Shown here: positions 17,350 through 25,576 of the stretch, in pieces | How positions within the stretch are numbered: the first letter of the stretch is position 1 | Layout of the letters: each line of letters starts with the position of its first letter | Assembly (NCBI RefSeq): GCF_022815605.1 | Contig: NZ_JALGRP010000006.1 | Coordinates: 1 to 64,000 of the forward strand | Direction of reading: 5' to 3' | From: Microbacterium sp. VKM Ac-2923 | Lineage (GTDB): Bacteria > Actinomycetota > Actinomycetes > Actinomycetales > Microbacteriaceae | DNA length: 64,000 nucleotides | Made by a program: the position numbers and the translations under genes | The notes under the pieces: generated by a model | Databases searched by the model: none | The model's input: the letters and a program-made list of their open reading frames with translations, nothing else | What the model was told of the DNA's origin: nothing

Positions 17350-18567
17350 TCAGAGCGAGAGCACGTGCCGGAGCTGCTCCACCGCCCAGTCGAGCTCGGT
17401 GGCGCGGATCGTCAGGGGCGGCGCGATGCGGATCGTCTGCCCGTGCGTGTCCTTCACGAGCACTCCGCGGGTGAGCAGCTTCTCGGCGACCTCGCGGCCG
17501 GTGCCGTAGGCGGGGTCGATGTCGACGCCCGCCCACAGACCCGCGATGCGCACACCGGTCACGCCCTGACCGATCAGGGCCCGGAGGGCCGGCTCGAGGT
17601 GCCCGCCGAGCGCTTTCGCGCGCGTCTGGAATTCACCGGATGCCAGCATCTCGACGACGCGCAGGCCCACCGCCGCGGCCAGCGGGTTGCCACCGAACGT
17701 CGAACCGTGCTCACCGGCGCGGATGACGCCGAGCACGTCCTCGTTCGCGACGACCGCCGACAGGGGGAGGATGCCGCCGCCCAACGCCTTGCCGAGGAGG
17801 TACACGTCGGGAACGACGCCCTCGCGATCGCACGCGAACGTCTCGCCTACGCGACCGAGACCGGACTGGATCTCGTCGGCGATGAACAGCACGTTGCGGT
17901 CGGTGCAGATCTCGCGGACGCGGCGGAGGAACCCCTCCGGCGGCAGCACGACGCCGGCCTCGCCCTGGATGGGTTCGATGAGCACCGCGGCGGTGTTCTC
18001 GTCGATCGCCGCGGCGATGGCATCCGCGTCGCCGTAGGGCACGTGCACGAAGCCGGGCGCGTAGGGACCGAAGTCGTCGTGGGCGACCGGGTCGTCGCTG
18101 AATCCGACGATCGTGGTGGTGCGGCCGTGGAAGTTGCCGTTCGCCACGATGATCGTCGCGGCATCCGGGGCGATGCCCTTCCTTCGGTACCCCCAGGCGC
18201 GGGCGACCTTGATGCCGGTCTCGACGGCCTCGGCGCCGGTGTTCATCGGGAGCACGAGGTCTTTGCCGCACAGCTGCGCGAGCGCGGTGGCGAAGGGGCC
18301 GAGACGGTCGTTGTGGTACGCGCGGCTCGTGAGGGTGAGACGCTCGAGCTGCTCGCGCGCGGCCGCCAGGATCGCGGGGTGGCCGTGACCGAAGTTCAGC
18401 GCCGAGTACGCCGACAGCAGGTCGAGGTAGCGCTTGCCCTCGACGTCGGTGACCCACACGCCCTCGGCCCGCGAGACGACGACGGGGAGCGGGTGGTAGT
18501 TATGGGCGAGGTGTGCGCCCTCGTCGGCGATGAGACGCGCACCGAGGTCGTCGAGAGTCGTGCTCAT
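17350..18567 (-). CDS. rocD: Ornithine aminotransferase (ornithine--oxo-acid transaminase)
   Basis: A 405-residue class III PLP aminotransferase. Key features are NTGAEAVETGIKVAR (phosphate loop), NGNFHGRTTTIVGFSDDP, LFIADEIQSGLGRVG (PLP-ring Asp) and the Schiff-base lysine in LLGKALGGGILPLSAV. It transfers the delta-amino group of ornithine to 2-oxoglutarate giving glutamate semialdehyde, linking arginine breakdown to glutamate/proline. Its ATG overlaps the TGA of ddaH (ATGA), so both are translated together. The overall match to OAT is strong; 4-aminobutyrate aminotransferase is less likely given NFHGRT and the partner gene. Confidence 0.88.
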   Translation of the reverse strand: MSTTLDDLGARLIADEGAHLAHNYHPLPVVVSRAEGVWVTDVEGKRYLDLLSAYSALNFGHGHPAILAAAREQLERLTLTSRAYHNDRLGPFATALAQLCGKDLVLPMNTGAEAVETGIKVARAWGYRRKGIAPDAATIIVANGNFHGRTTTIVGFSDDPVAHDDFGPYAPGFVHVPYGDADAIAAAIDENTAAVLIEPIQGEAGVVLPPEGFLRRVREICTDRNVLFIADEIQSGLGRVGETFACDREGVVPDVYLLGKALGGGILPLSAVVANEDVLGVIRAGEHGSTFGGNPLAAAVGLRVVEMLASGEFQTRAKALGGHLEPALRALIGQGVTGVRIAGLWAGVDIDPAYGTGREVAEKLLTRGVLVKDTHGQTIRIAPPLTIRATELDWAVEQLRHVLSL

Positions 18568-19448
18568 CGGGCACCGCCTCGCAGCTCCAGCGTGCAGCAC
18601 TTGATGCCGCCGCCGCCGAGGAGCAGTTCCGACAGGTCGACCATGACCGGGGTGTAGCCGCGCTCGCGCAGCTGCGCCTCGAAGCCCACAGCCCGCGGGG
18701 AGATGATGACGTTCTTGCCGTCGCTGGCCGAGTTGAGCCCGAAGACGGCGCCGTCGCTGTCGGACACGCGGATGGCATCCGGGTACCGCTCGCGCAGGAT
18801 CGCCTGGCTCCGCTCGTCGAACGCGTTCGGCAGGTAGGCGATGTTCGCCTTGTCGACGCCGCCGGGGCCTTCGACGGGATCGAGCACGGCGATCGCGGTG
18901 TCGAGGTGGTAGAACCGCGGGTCGGTCAGCGTCAGCGACACAACCTCGCGCGAGAAGACCTCGCCCACCTCGCGGTGACTGTCTCCGGTGGAGCGGAAGC
19001 CCGTGCCGGCGAGGATCGTGTTGCCCACGAGCAGGAAGTCGCCCTCGCCCTCGTTGACCTCGACCGGCTCGGCGACCTCGAAGCCGTTGGCGGCGAACCA
19101 GTCGATGAACGCGGGCGCCTCCGCGGCGCGCTCACGGAAGCGGAACTTGGGGCCGTAGGCGACGCCGTCGATGACGAACCCGCCGTTGGCCGTGTAGACC
19201 ATATCGGGCAAACCCTCGACGTGCTCGATGAGCTCGATCTCGTGGCCGAGCTCCTTATACGTGTCGTAGAGCGACTGCCACTGCTGCAGGGCGAGGCTCG
19301 TATCGGTGGGGCGCGAGGGCTCCATCCACGGGTTGATGCTGTAGCTCACCGTGAAGTGCTCGGGCCGGCACATCAGGTACCGGCGGTGCTGCTGCACGCG
19401 CTCGGTGGAGGTGGCGTCGGCGGCGGTGGCGATAGGGGTAGCGGACAT
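18564..19448 (-). CDS. ddaH: Dimethylarginine dimethylaminohydrolase-type amidinohydrolase
   Basis: A 294-residue guanidine-modifying enzyme (pentein fold). Visible catalytic features are NEGEGDFLLVG, His181 in FYHLDTAIAVLD and the nucleophile Cys284 or Cys285 in GGGGIKCCTLELRGG. Such enzymes cut N-methylated arginines to citrulline plus methylamines, or act on arginine or ornithine-like substrates. Coupling to rocD suggests the pair feeds guanidino compounds to glutamate semialdehyde; true substrate is uncertain. Start ATG 19448 follows GAGGAG; a longer in-frame reading upstream looks non-coding. Confidence 0.82.
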   Translation of the reverse strand: MSATPIATAADATSTERVQQHRRYLMCRPEHFTVSYSINPWMEPSRPTDTSLALQQWQSLYDTYKELGHEIELIEHVEGLPDMVYTANGGFVIDGVAYGPKFRFRERAAEAPAFIDWFAANGFEVAEPVEVNEGEGDFLLVGNTILAGTGFRSTGDSHREVGEVFSREVVSLTLTDPRFYHLDTAIAVLDPVEGPGGVDKANIAYLPNAFDERSQAILRERYPDAIRVSDSDGAVFGLNSASDGKNVIISPRAVGFEAQLRERGYTPVMVDLSELLLGGGGIKCCTLELRGGAR

Positions 19449-19797
19449 CTGTGCTCCTCGGGGAAAGGTGCGGCGGACGCTGTCCTGGGGCCCGGTGGCC
19501 CTTCGAACCCGTCGGCGCCGAGGCGCCGTGCGGGGAAAGGTCGGTCCGAGCACGCCGTGGCCATTCTCGCACGCGCGTGCGAGGGCGCGCCAACAGCGGC
19601 CCCGCGTGTGCACAACCTCCGCGATGCCCCTCGGCTCGGCGGGTCCCTGCGCGCGCAGCCTCCGCGATCCGCGCGAGCTCAGCGGCATCCGGCCCCGGCG
19701 GACTGACGTTGCGCAGATCGCCGACTTTGCGCACGGCGCTGACCCGCACGCCGCCTCGCGGCCGCCACCCACACGGGCACGAACCCCGGATGCCGGT
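19449..19797. other. Intergenic region upstream of ddaH-rocD
   Basis: 349 bp with no credible gene on either strand. It holds two TGCGCA hexamers 18 bp apart (19710-19715 and 19728-19733, in GTTGCGCAGAT and CTTTGCGCAC), which could be a regulator site for the ddaH operon; no regulator gene lies next to it. The rest is GC-rich and featureless. Confidence 0.4.
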
Positions 19798-20757
19798 TCA
19801 CACGGCGCCGCGCACGCCCTCCGCCCGCAGGCGGGCCACGTCGGCCGCGGAGTTCAGGCCCGCGTCGGAGCCGAGGCCCGTGGCGACGAGGCTGCCGCAG
19901 GCGAGGCCCCGCTCGGCGGCCTCGCTCGCGTCCGCGCCATCCATCAGCCCCCAGATGAAGCCCGCACTGAAGGCGTCGCCGCAGCCCGTCGTGTCGACGA
20001 CGTCGACGGCATATGCCGGCAGCCGCATATCGCGCGAGGCGCGGGTGCTGATGCTCACGCCCGCCGCGCCGCGGGTGATGACGAGCGTCGAGACGCCGGC
20101 ATCCAGGTAGAAGGCGATGGCCTCGTCGAGGGTGGACGCGCCGGCGAACGACAGCGCATCCTCCTCGCTCGGGAAGAGGTAGTCGACGAACGGCAAGCAC
20201 GGGAGCACCGCGTCGCGGTCGGCCGGTGACCCGGTCGGGATGAAGTCCATCGTCGTCACGACGCCGGCGTCTCGCGCGCGGCGCAGCAGCTCGACGCTCG
20301 GCGCTCCGTCGATGCCCGGCAGCAGACACGTTCCGCCCAGGTGGAGCACCGCGACGTCGCTGAGATCGATGGATGCCAGGTCGTCGGCCCGGATCGCGGC
20401 GTTCGACCCGATGACGTGCAGGGCCGGTCGACTCCCGTCACGGCGGATCGGCAGCATGGTCGCCGAGGTGGGGCGCTCGGTCCGCACGGCCAGCCCCATG
20501 ACGTCGACGCCCTCTCCCGCCATGGTCGAGCGCAGGAACACGCCCAGCGCGTCCTCGCCGACCGCGCCCACCGTCGCCACCCGCACGCCCAGACGGGCGA
20601 GGTCGACGGCGGTGGCCGCGGCGGTGCCGGCCACGGTCAGGCGGATCTCCTCGAGCAGCGCCAGGCCCTGACCGGGCGGGATGGCCTCCACGTGACGGCC
20701 GAGCACGTCGGCGACGTGGAGTCCGGCGGTGACGACGCGACGGGTGAGTGCGGGCAT
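19798..20757 (-). CDS. PfkB-family sugar kinase
   Basis: A 319-residue ribokinase-type kinase. Signature 1 is around GGTAAATAVDLARLG-like sequence (VAGTAAATAVDLARLGVRV) and signature 2 is VVDTTGCGDAFSAGFIWG, which carries the catalytic Asp. SEEDALSFAG and STLVITRGAAGVSI are typical of the family. Start ATG 20757 follows GAGGAG. It is divergent from the ABC importer operon with 202 bp between starts, so it is probably part of the same sugar regulon. Substrate unknown; ribose-like sugars and nucleosides are typical of the family. Confidence 0.85.
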   Translation of the reverse strand: MPALTRRVVTAGLHVADVLGRHVEAIPPGQGLALLEEIRLTVAGTAAATAVDLARLGVRVATVGAVGEDALGVFLRSTMAGEGVDVMGLAVRTERPTSATMLPIRRDGSRPALHVIGSNAAIRADDLASIDLSDVAVLHLGGTCLLPGIDGAPSVELLRRARDAGVVTTMDFIPTGSPADRDAVLPCLPFVDYLFPSEEDALSFAGASTLDEAIAFYLDAGVSTLVITRGAAGVSISTRASRDMRLPAYAVDVVDTTGCGDAFSAGFIWGLMDGADASEAAERGLACGSLVATGLGSDAGLNSAADVARLRAEGVRGAV

Positions 20758-20959
20758 GGGTCTCCTCGGGTCGGGGGAACGGGCGAATCCTACTGAGCGG
20801 CCGGGGCGAATCACTTTCATGTCATCGTGTGACGACCGGGTCGAACGTTGTCTCAGGCACTCCCTACTCTGAAACCACCGCCGCCCGGCGGTACCCACAC
20901 AGCATCCGCGGCGACGCCCGCCCCGACGCGCGCGCCCACCGGCCCCACAGGAGCCCACC
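20758..20959. promoter_or_regulatory. Divergent control region of kinase and ABC operon
   Basis: 202 bp between divergent starts. At about 20821-20833 there is a GTCA-N5-TGAC inverted repeat (GTCATCGTGTGAC), a plausible operator for an unlinked regulator, since none is encoded here. The SBP gene has GGAG eight bases before its GTG. No riboswitch-like structure was recognised. Confidence 0.35.
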
Positions 20960-21973
20960 GTGAGAAAGTCCCTCTTCGCCCTCCCGGCGATCGTCGTCGC
21001 AGCGGGCCTCGCCCTCGCCGGCTGCAGCACCGTCTCGTCCGACGCCTCGGCCCCGAACGGCGACGGCGTCGACGCCAGCCAGCCGCTCGCCGGCAAGACC
21101 ATCGGCATCGCCGTCGTCGGCACCCAGCACTTCTGGGACCGCGAGGCCTTCCAGGGTGCGGTCGACGAGGTCGAGAAGCTCGGCGGCACCGTGCTCACCA
21201 CCGACGGCAACCGCGACAACACCCTGCACGCCCAGAACCACGACATCTTCCTCGCGCAGAACGTCGACGCCGTCATCACGATCCTCGGTGACGCCTCGGT
21301 TGACCCCAAGCTGCAGCAGCTGCACGACGCCGGCATCCCCGTCTTCGGTGTGGACCACGCCTCGGAGTGGGCCGTCAACAACGCGCAGTCCGACAACGAG
21401 GTGGGCGGCACCGCCCTCGGCAAGATCACCGGCGACGCCCTCGGCGGCCAGGGCAACGTCGCCGTGTTCAACGCGTTCGGGGCGAGCCTGTCGTTCTGCG
21501 GCGAGCGCTACGACGCGTGGAAGAACGAGCTCTCCACCGACTACCCGGGCGTCAAGCTCATCGAGCCCGAGCTCGCCGAGCAGTTCGCCAACGCCCCCGA
21601 CGACGCGCGTCAGCAGACGCTCGCGCTGCTCGAGAAGTACCCGGCCGGAACCATCCAGGGCATCCACGTGGCGTGCTGGGACCAGCCGGCCATCGGCGTG
21701 GTGCAGGCCATCGAGGACTCCGGACGCACCGACGTGAAGGTCACGGCGTTCGACGCCGGCCCCGACACCCTCGAGATCATGAGCGAGCCGAACAGCCCGT
21801 TCGTCGGCAACATCGCCCAGCTCCCCCGCAAGATCGCCACCATCTCGGCCGGCAACGTGGGCAAGTACTTCCTGGGCGAAGAGGTCGAGAAGGTCAGCTA
21901 CGTCGACACCATCCCGGTCGCCGGTCCCGAAGAGGCGACGAAGGTCGCGAAGGAGCTGGGTTACACCCAGTGA
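20960..21973 (+). CDS. Sugar ABC transporter substrate-binding lipoprotein
   Basis: A 337-residue ribose/AI-2-type binding protein (periplasmic-binding-4 fold). Residues 1-22 are a lipoprotein signal with lipobox LALAGC (Cys21 or 22), then a Ser/Asp-rich linker. The fold begins KTIGIAVVGTQHFWDREAFQ and includes AVNNAQSDNEVGGTALGK and GIHVACWDQPAIG. GTG start at 20960 with GGAG upstream. First gene of a nine-gene operon in which nearly every gene overlaps the next. The ligand is unknown; the downstream salvage enzymes point to a methylthio- or deoxy-pentose. Confidence 0.9.
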   Translation: MRKSLFALPAIVVAAGLALAGCSTVSSDASAPNGDGVDASQPLAGKTIGIAVVGTQHFWDREAFQGAVDEVEKLGGTVLTTDGNRDNTLHAQNHDIFLAQNVDAVITILGDASVDPKLQQLHDAGIPVFGVDHASEWAVNNAQSDNEVGGTALGKITGDALGGQGNVAVFNAFGASLSFCGERYDAWKNELSTDYPGVKLIEPELAEQFANAPDDARQQTLALLEKYPAGTIQGIHVACWDQPAIGVVQAIEDSGRTDVKVTAFDAGPDTLEIMSEPNSPFVGNIAQLPRKIATISAGNVGKYFLGEEVEKVSYVDTIPVAGPEEATKVAKELGYTQ

Positions 21974-23541
21974 CACAAAGTTCCTCCCCCTTCGTGACGC
22001 CGGTGCTCCGCATGACCGGCGTCACGAAGGCGTTCGCGGGCGTCCCGGCTCTCCGGGGCGCCTCGATCGATGTGCGCGCGGGCGAGGTGCACGGCCTCGT
22101 GGGCGAGAACGGCGCGGGCAAGTCCACGCTCATCAAGATCCTCGCCGGCATCTACGAGCGCGACGGCGGCTCTGTCGTCATCGGAGAGACGGATGCCGGG
22201 CGGCTGACTCCCGCCGATGCCCACGCGGCCGGCATCCGCTTCGTGCACCAGGAACTGCAGCTCGTGCCCGACATGACGGTCGCCGAGAACGTCTGGCTCG
22301 GCAACGAGCAGAGCGCGGGCGGCGTGCTGCGCGGGCGCGCGATGAAGGCGCGTGTGGCCGAGGTGTTGCACGAGGTGCTCGGCATCCGCCTCTCACCCGC
22401 CCGTCTCGTGCGCGACCTCGGTCCCGCCGAGCGCAAGCTCGTGCAGGTGGCCCGCGCGCTGGTCGACGACAACGCGCGCCTCATCGTCTTCGACGAGCCG
22501 ACCGCTCCGCTCGCCAGCGCCGAGGCCGAGCAGTTGCTCGGGATCATCGCGCGGCTCCGCGATCGCGGCATTTCGAGCCTCTACATCTCGCACTACCTCG
22601 GTGAGGTCACGCGGATCTGCGACCGCGTGACGGTGCTGCGCGGCGGACTCGACGTGGGCCGCCTCGACGCGGTCGACGCCGACAGCGGCCGCGAGATGAT
22701 CCGCCTGATGATCGGGCGCGAGATCGACGACCTCTACCCCGCCCGCCGTGCCGCCGCGACGGCCGAACCGGTGCTCAGCGCCCGCGGCCTGCGCGTCGGC
22801 ACGATCGTGCACGGCATCGACCTCGACGTGCGTCCCGGTGAGATCCTCGGCGTGACGGGCCTGCTGGGCTCGGGCGCGTCCGAGCTCGCCGAGGCCCTCG
22901 TGGGCCTGCACCGCCACGCGGGAGAGCTGTCGCTCGCGGGCCGCCGGTTCCGGCCGTCGAGCCCGGCCGCCGCCCTCGAGGCCGGCGTCGTCCTCGTCCC
23001 GCGCGACCGCCGACACGACGGTGTCGTGCTCGACTTCTCCACCCAGCGCAATCTGACCCTGTCGACGCTGGCCCAGAGCACCCGTGCGGGGCTGCTCGAC
23101 CAGGCGGCATCCCGCGCCCGAGCCGGGGACCTGTCGGCACGCCTCGACATCCGCCCTCGCGACACGAGCGTGCAGACGCGCCTGCTCAGCGGCGGCAACC
23201 AGCAGAAGGTCGTGCTGGGCCGGAGCCTCGCGGCCGGCGCCCGGGTCGTCGTCCTCGACGAGCCCACCGTCGGCGTCGACATCGGTGCGAAGCAGGAGAT
23301 CTACCGACTGCTCGACGAGCTCGCGGCATCCGGTACCGCGGTCGTCGTCGTCTCGACCGACCCCGCCGAGGTGCTCGGGCTCACGGGCCGCATCGTCGTG
23401 CTCGAGCGCGGCCGGGTCGCGCACGAGGTGTCGACCGACGGCCTGACCCTGGAACACCTCAGCGCCCTCGTCACCGGGAGCGCCGCCGGCTCCCCCGCCG
23501 ACGGAACAGCCCCCGAACCGATCGAAGGGGATGCCGCGTGA
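21970..23541 (+). CDS. Sugar ABC transporter ATPase (two-domain, RbsA-like)
   Basis: A 523-residue protein with two ABC domains. The N-terminal domain has Walker A GENGAGKST, Walker B LIVFDEPTAPLA and a weak signature (LGPAERKLVQVARAL). The C-terminal domain has degenerate Walker A GLLGSGASE but an intact signature LLSGGNQQKVVLGR and Walker B VVVLDEPTVGVD. One degenerate nucleotide site is usual in RbsA/MglA/LsrA proteins. Start is GTG 21970, overlapping the binding-protein TGA (GTGA). It energises uptake through the two permeases that follow. Confidence 0.9.
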   Translation: MTQSSSPFVTPVLRMTGVTKAFAGVPALRGASIDVRAGEVHGLVGENGAGKSTLIKILAGIYERDGGSVVIGETDAGRLTPADAHAAGIRFVHQELQLVPDMTVAENVWLGNEQSAGGVLRGRAMKARVAEVLHEVLGIRLSPARLVRDLGPAERKLVQVARALVDDNARLIVFDEPTAPLASAEAEQLLGIIARLRDRGISSLYISHYLGEVTRICDRVTVLRGGLDVGRLDAVDADSGREMIRLMIGREIDDLYPARRAAATAEPVLSARGLRVGTIVHGIDLDVRPGEILGVTGLLGSGASELAEALVGLHRHAGELSLAGRRFRPSSPAAALEAGVVLVPRDRRHDGVVLDFSTQRNLTLSTLAQSTRAGLLDQAASRARAGDLSARLDIRPRDTSVQTRLLSGGNQQKVVLGRSLAAGARVVVLDEPTVGVDIGAKQEIYRLLDELAASGTAVVVVSTDPAEVLGLTGRIVVLERGRVAHEVSTDGLTLEHLSALVTGSAAGSPADGTAPEPIEGDAA

Positions 23542-24539
23542 GCACCCTCACCGCGGAGCGCGCAGCTCTCGCCCCCCGCGTGCGCAGCCTGCTGGCCCGA
23601 CGCGGCCCCCTACTCGTCGTACTCGCGATGACCGTGTACCTGGCGGTGACGGCGAAGGGGTTCCTCGGCGTCGCCAACGTGACCGCGAGCCTCACGCAGG
23701 CCGCGCCCGTCGCCCTCGTGGCGATGGGCCTCGCCATCGTCGTCATCGGCGGTGGCGACGACGTCGTGGTCGGCGGAATCGACCTGTCGATCCCCGCCAC
23801 CGCGGCTCTGGCCACCGCGATCGTCAGCGATCAGCTCACGACCTACGGCACCCCCTTCGCGGTCGCGTTCGCCCTCGGCATCCTCGTCACCACCGTCTTC
23901 GGGCTGCTCAACGCGGTGCTCGTGGGCTGGGTGGGGCTGTCGTCGATCCTCGCCACCCTTGCCGTGTACGTCGCCGTCGTCGGCATCACGCGCGTGGTCA
24001 GCGGCAACCGCCGCATCGACGTCACCGACCCGCTCATCGTGGCGGTGCGCGACACCCGCATCGCCGGCATCCCCCTCGCCGCCGTGCTCATGCTCGTCGT
24101 CGCGGGGGTGCTGGTATTCGTCATGGCGCGCACCCCGTACGGCCGGCGCCTGCAGGCCGTCGGCGGGAACCGGGATGCCGCGACTTTCGCCGGCATCCCG
24201 ACCCGGCGCTACATCATGTCGACGTTCGTCATCGCCGGCGTGGTCGCGGGCCTCAGCGCCCTGCTGCTCATCGCCCGCGGTTCGGGCAGCAGCCCGGGGA
24301 TCGACGAACGCCTCATGGTCGACATGGTGCTGGCGACGTTCCTCGGCGCGGCCTTCACCCGTCGCGGCACGGTCACCGTCTTCGGCTCGGTGCTGGGCGC
24401 GCTCTTCGTCGCCCTGCTGTCGAACGGCCTGATCCTCTCGCGCGTCGCCAACGCGTGGGTCGACGGCTTCAAGGGCGTGCTCATCCTGCTCGTGGTCGCC
24501 GCCGCGGCCGCCCGCACGAACGAGGAGGCCCGCGCGTGA
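23538..24539 (+). CDS. Sugar ABC transporter permease (RbsC-like), first
   Basis: A 333-residue integral membrane protein with about 8-10 hydrophobic helices. It has the family pattern VVVGGIDLSIPATAALAT, GLNAVLVG-like segment VFGLLNAVLVGWVGL, and the cytoplasmic loop YGRRLQAVGGNRDAATFAGI that contacts the ATPase. GTG start overlaps the ATPase stop (GTGA). Together with the next permease it forms a heterodimeric channel, as in LsrC/LsrD. Confidence 0.9.
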   Translation: MSTLTAERAALAPRVRSLLARRGPLLVVLAMTVYLAVTAKGFLGVANVTASLTQAAPVALVAMGLAIVVIGGGDDVVVGGIDLSIPATAALATAIVSDQLTTYGTPFAVAFALGILVTTVFGLLNAVLVGWVGLSSILATLAVYVAVVGITRVVSGNRRIDVTDPLIVAVRDTRIAGIPLAAVLMLVVAGVLVFVMARTPYGRRLQAVGGNRDAATFAGIPTRRYIMSTFVIAGVVAGLSALLLIARGSGSSPGIDERLMVDMVLATFLGAAFTRRGTVTVFGSVLGALFVALLSNGLILSRVANAWVDGFKGVLILLVVAAAAARTNEEARA

Positions 24540-25576
24540 CGACCACCGCCCCCCGCACCCGCTGGTCGGGCGTCGCGGGTTCCGCCGCCGCGACCGTCAC
24601 CCGGTACGGCTTCGTCGCCGCGTTCGTCCTGCTCATCGTGTTCTTCTCGTTCGCCAGCGAGGCGTTCCTCCGCCCGAGCAATCTGCTGAACGTGCTCGAC
24701 GGCGTCGCGATCCTGGTGCTGGTGGCCCTCGCCCTCACGCTGGTGGTGTCGTCGGGCGGCATCGATCTCTCGGCCGCGGTCGCCGTCGACTTCGGCGCAT
24801 GGTTCGCGGTCGTGTCGATGATGTCGTTCGGGATGCCGTGGCCCGCGGCCGTCCTGCTCGGGCTCCTCGGCGGCGCGCTCATCGGCGCACTCAACGCCTT
24901 CCTCATCGTGGGCCTCGGCGTCACGCCCTTCCTCGCCACCCTCGGCACCTTCTTCATCGGGCGCAGCGCCCAGCAGATCGGCACCAACGGCGGCGCGAGC
25001 GTCAGCTTCCGTGCGGCTCCGGAGGGCTTCACGTTCCTCGGCTCGGGTGACGTGCTCGGCATCGGCATCCCGGTGCTCATCGCCGCCGTCGCAGCCGTGG
25101 GCATCGGCGTCCTGCTGCACCGCACACCGACCGGCGTCCGCATCCAGGCGATGGGTCTGCAGGACCGTGCCGCCGTGGTCGCGGGGCTGCGCACCCGCCG
25201 CATCCGCGTGCTCGTGTACATCGGCGCGGGGGTGCTGTGCGCGGCCGGCGGCATCCTGTTGAGCGCGTCCCTGCGCCTGTACACCCCGCTCGCCGGGTTC
25301 AGCTATCTGCTGGACGCCATCGCGGCGGTGTTCATCGGCGCCTCGATGCACCCGCGCTCGCGGCCCAACGTGCCCGGTACGGTCGTGGGTGTGCTGTTCC
25401 TCGGCGTGCTCGCGAACGGCCTCGACCTGCTCGGCCTCGACTTCAACGTCAAGGCGGCGGTGCAGGGTGTCGTGCTGCTGGTCGCGCTCGTGCTGGCGTA
25501 CACGGTCGCGCAGCGGGCGCGGGCGGCGGCGGAGCGCAGGCCCGCGCCGAAGCCCGTTCCGGGGGGCACGTCGTGA
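24536..25576 (+). CDS. Sugar ABC transporter permease (RbsC-like), second
   Basis: A 346-residue membrane protein of the same family: SSGGIDLSAAVAVDFGAWF, GALNAFLIVGLGVTPFLATL, TPTGVRIQAMGLQDRAAVVAG. GTG 24536 overlaps the previous stop (GTGA). Two different permeases per importer are found in AI-2 and several pentose systems. A second long frame reading across both permeases is only a shadow of this frame. Confidence 0.9.
   Translation: MTTTAPRTRWSGVAGSAAATVTRYGFVAAFVLLIVFFSFASEAFLRPSNLLNVLDGVAILVLVALALTLVVSSGGIDLSAAVAVDFGAWFAVVSMMSFGMPWPAAVLLGLLGGALIGALNAFLIVGLGVTPFLATLGTFFIGRSAQQIGTNGGASVSFRAAPEGFTFLGSGDVLGIGIPVLIAAVAAVGIGVLLHRTPTGVRIQAMGLQDRAAVVAGLRTRRIRVLVYIGAGVLCAAGGILLSASLRLYTPLAGFSYLLDAIAAVFIGASMHPRSRPNVPGTVVGVLFLGVLANGLDLLGLDFNVKAAVQGVVLLVALVLAYTVAQRARAAAERRPAPKPVPGGTS

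Noticed and set aside
19449..19749. Possible Lrp/AsnC-type regulator between ddaH and the kinase
   Set aside because: No frame gives a helix-turn-helix or ligand domain; the translated text (KVGDLRNVSPPGPDAAELAR) matches nothing I know.
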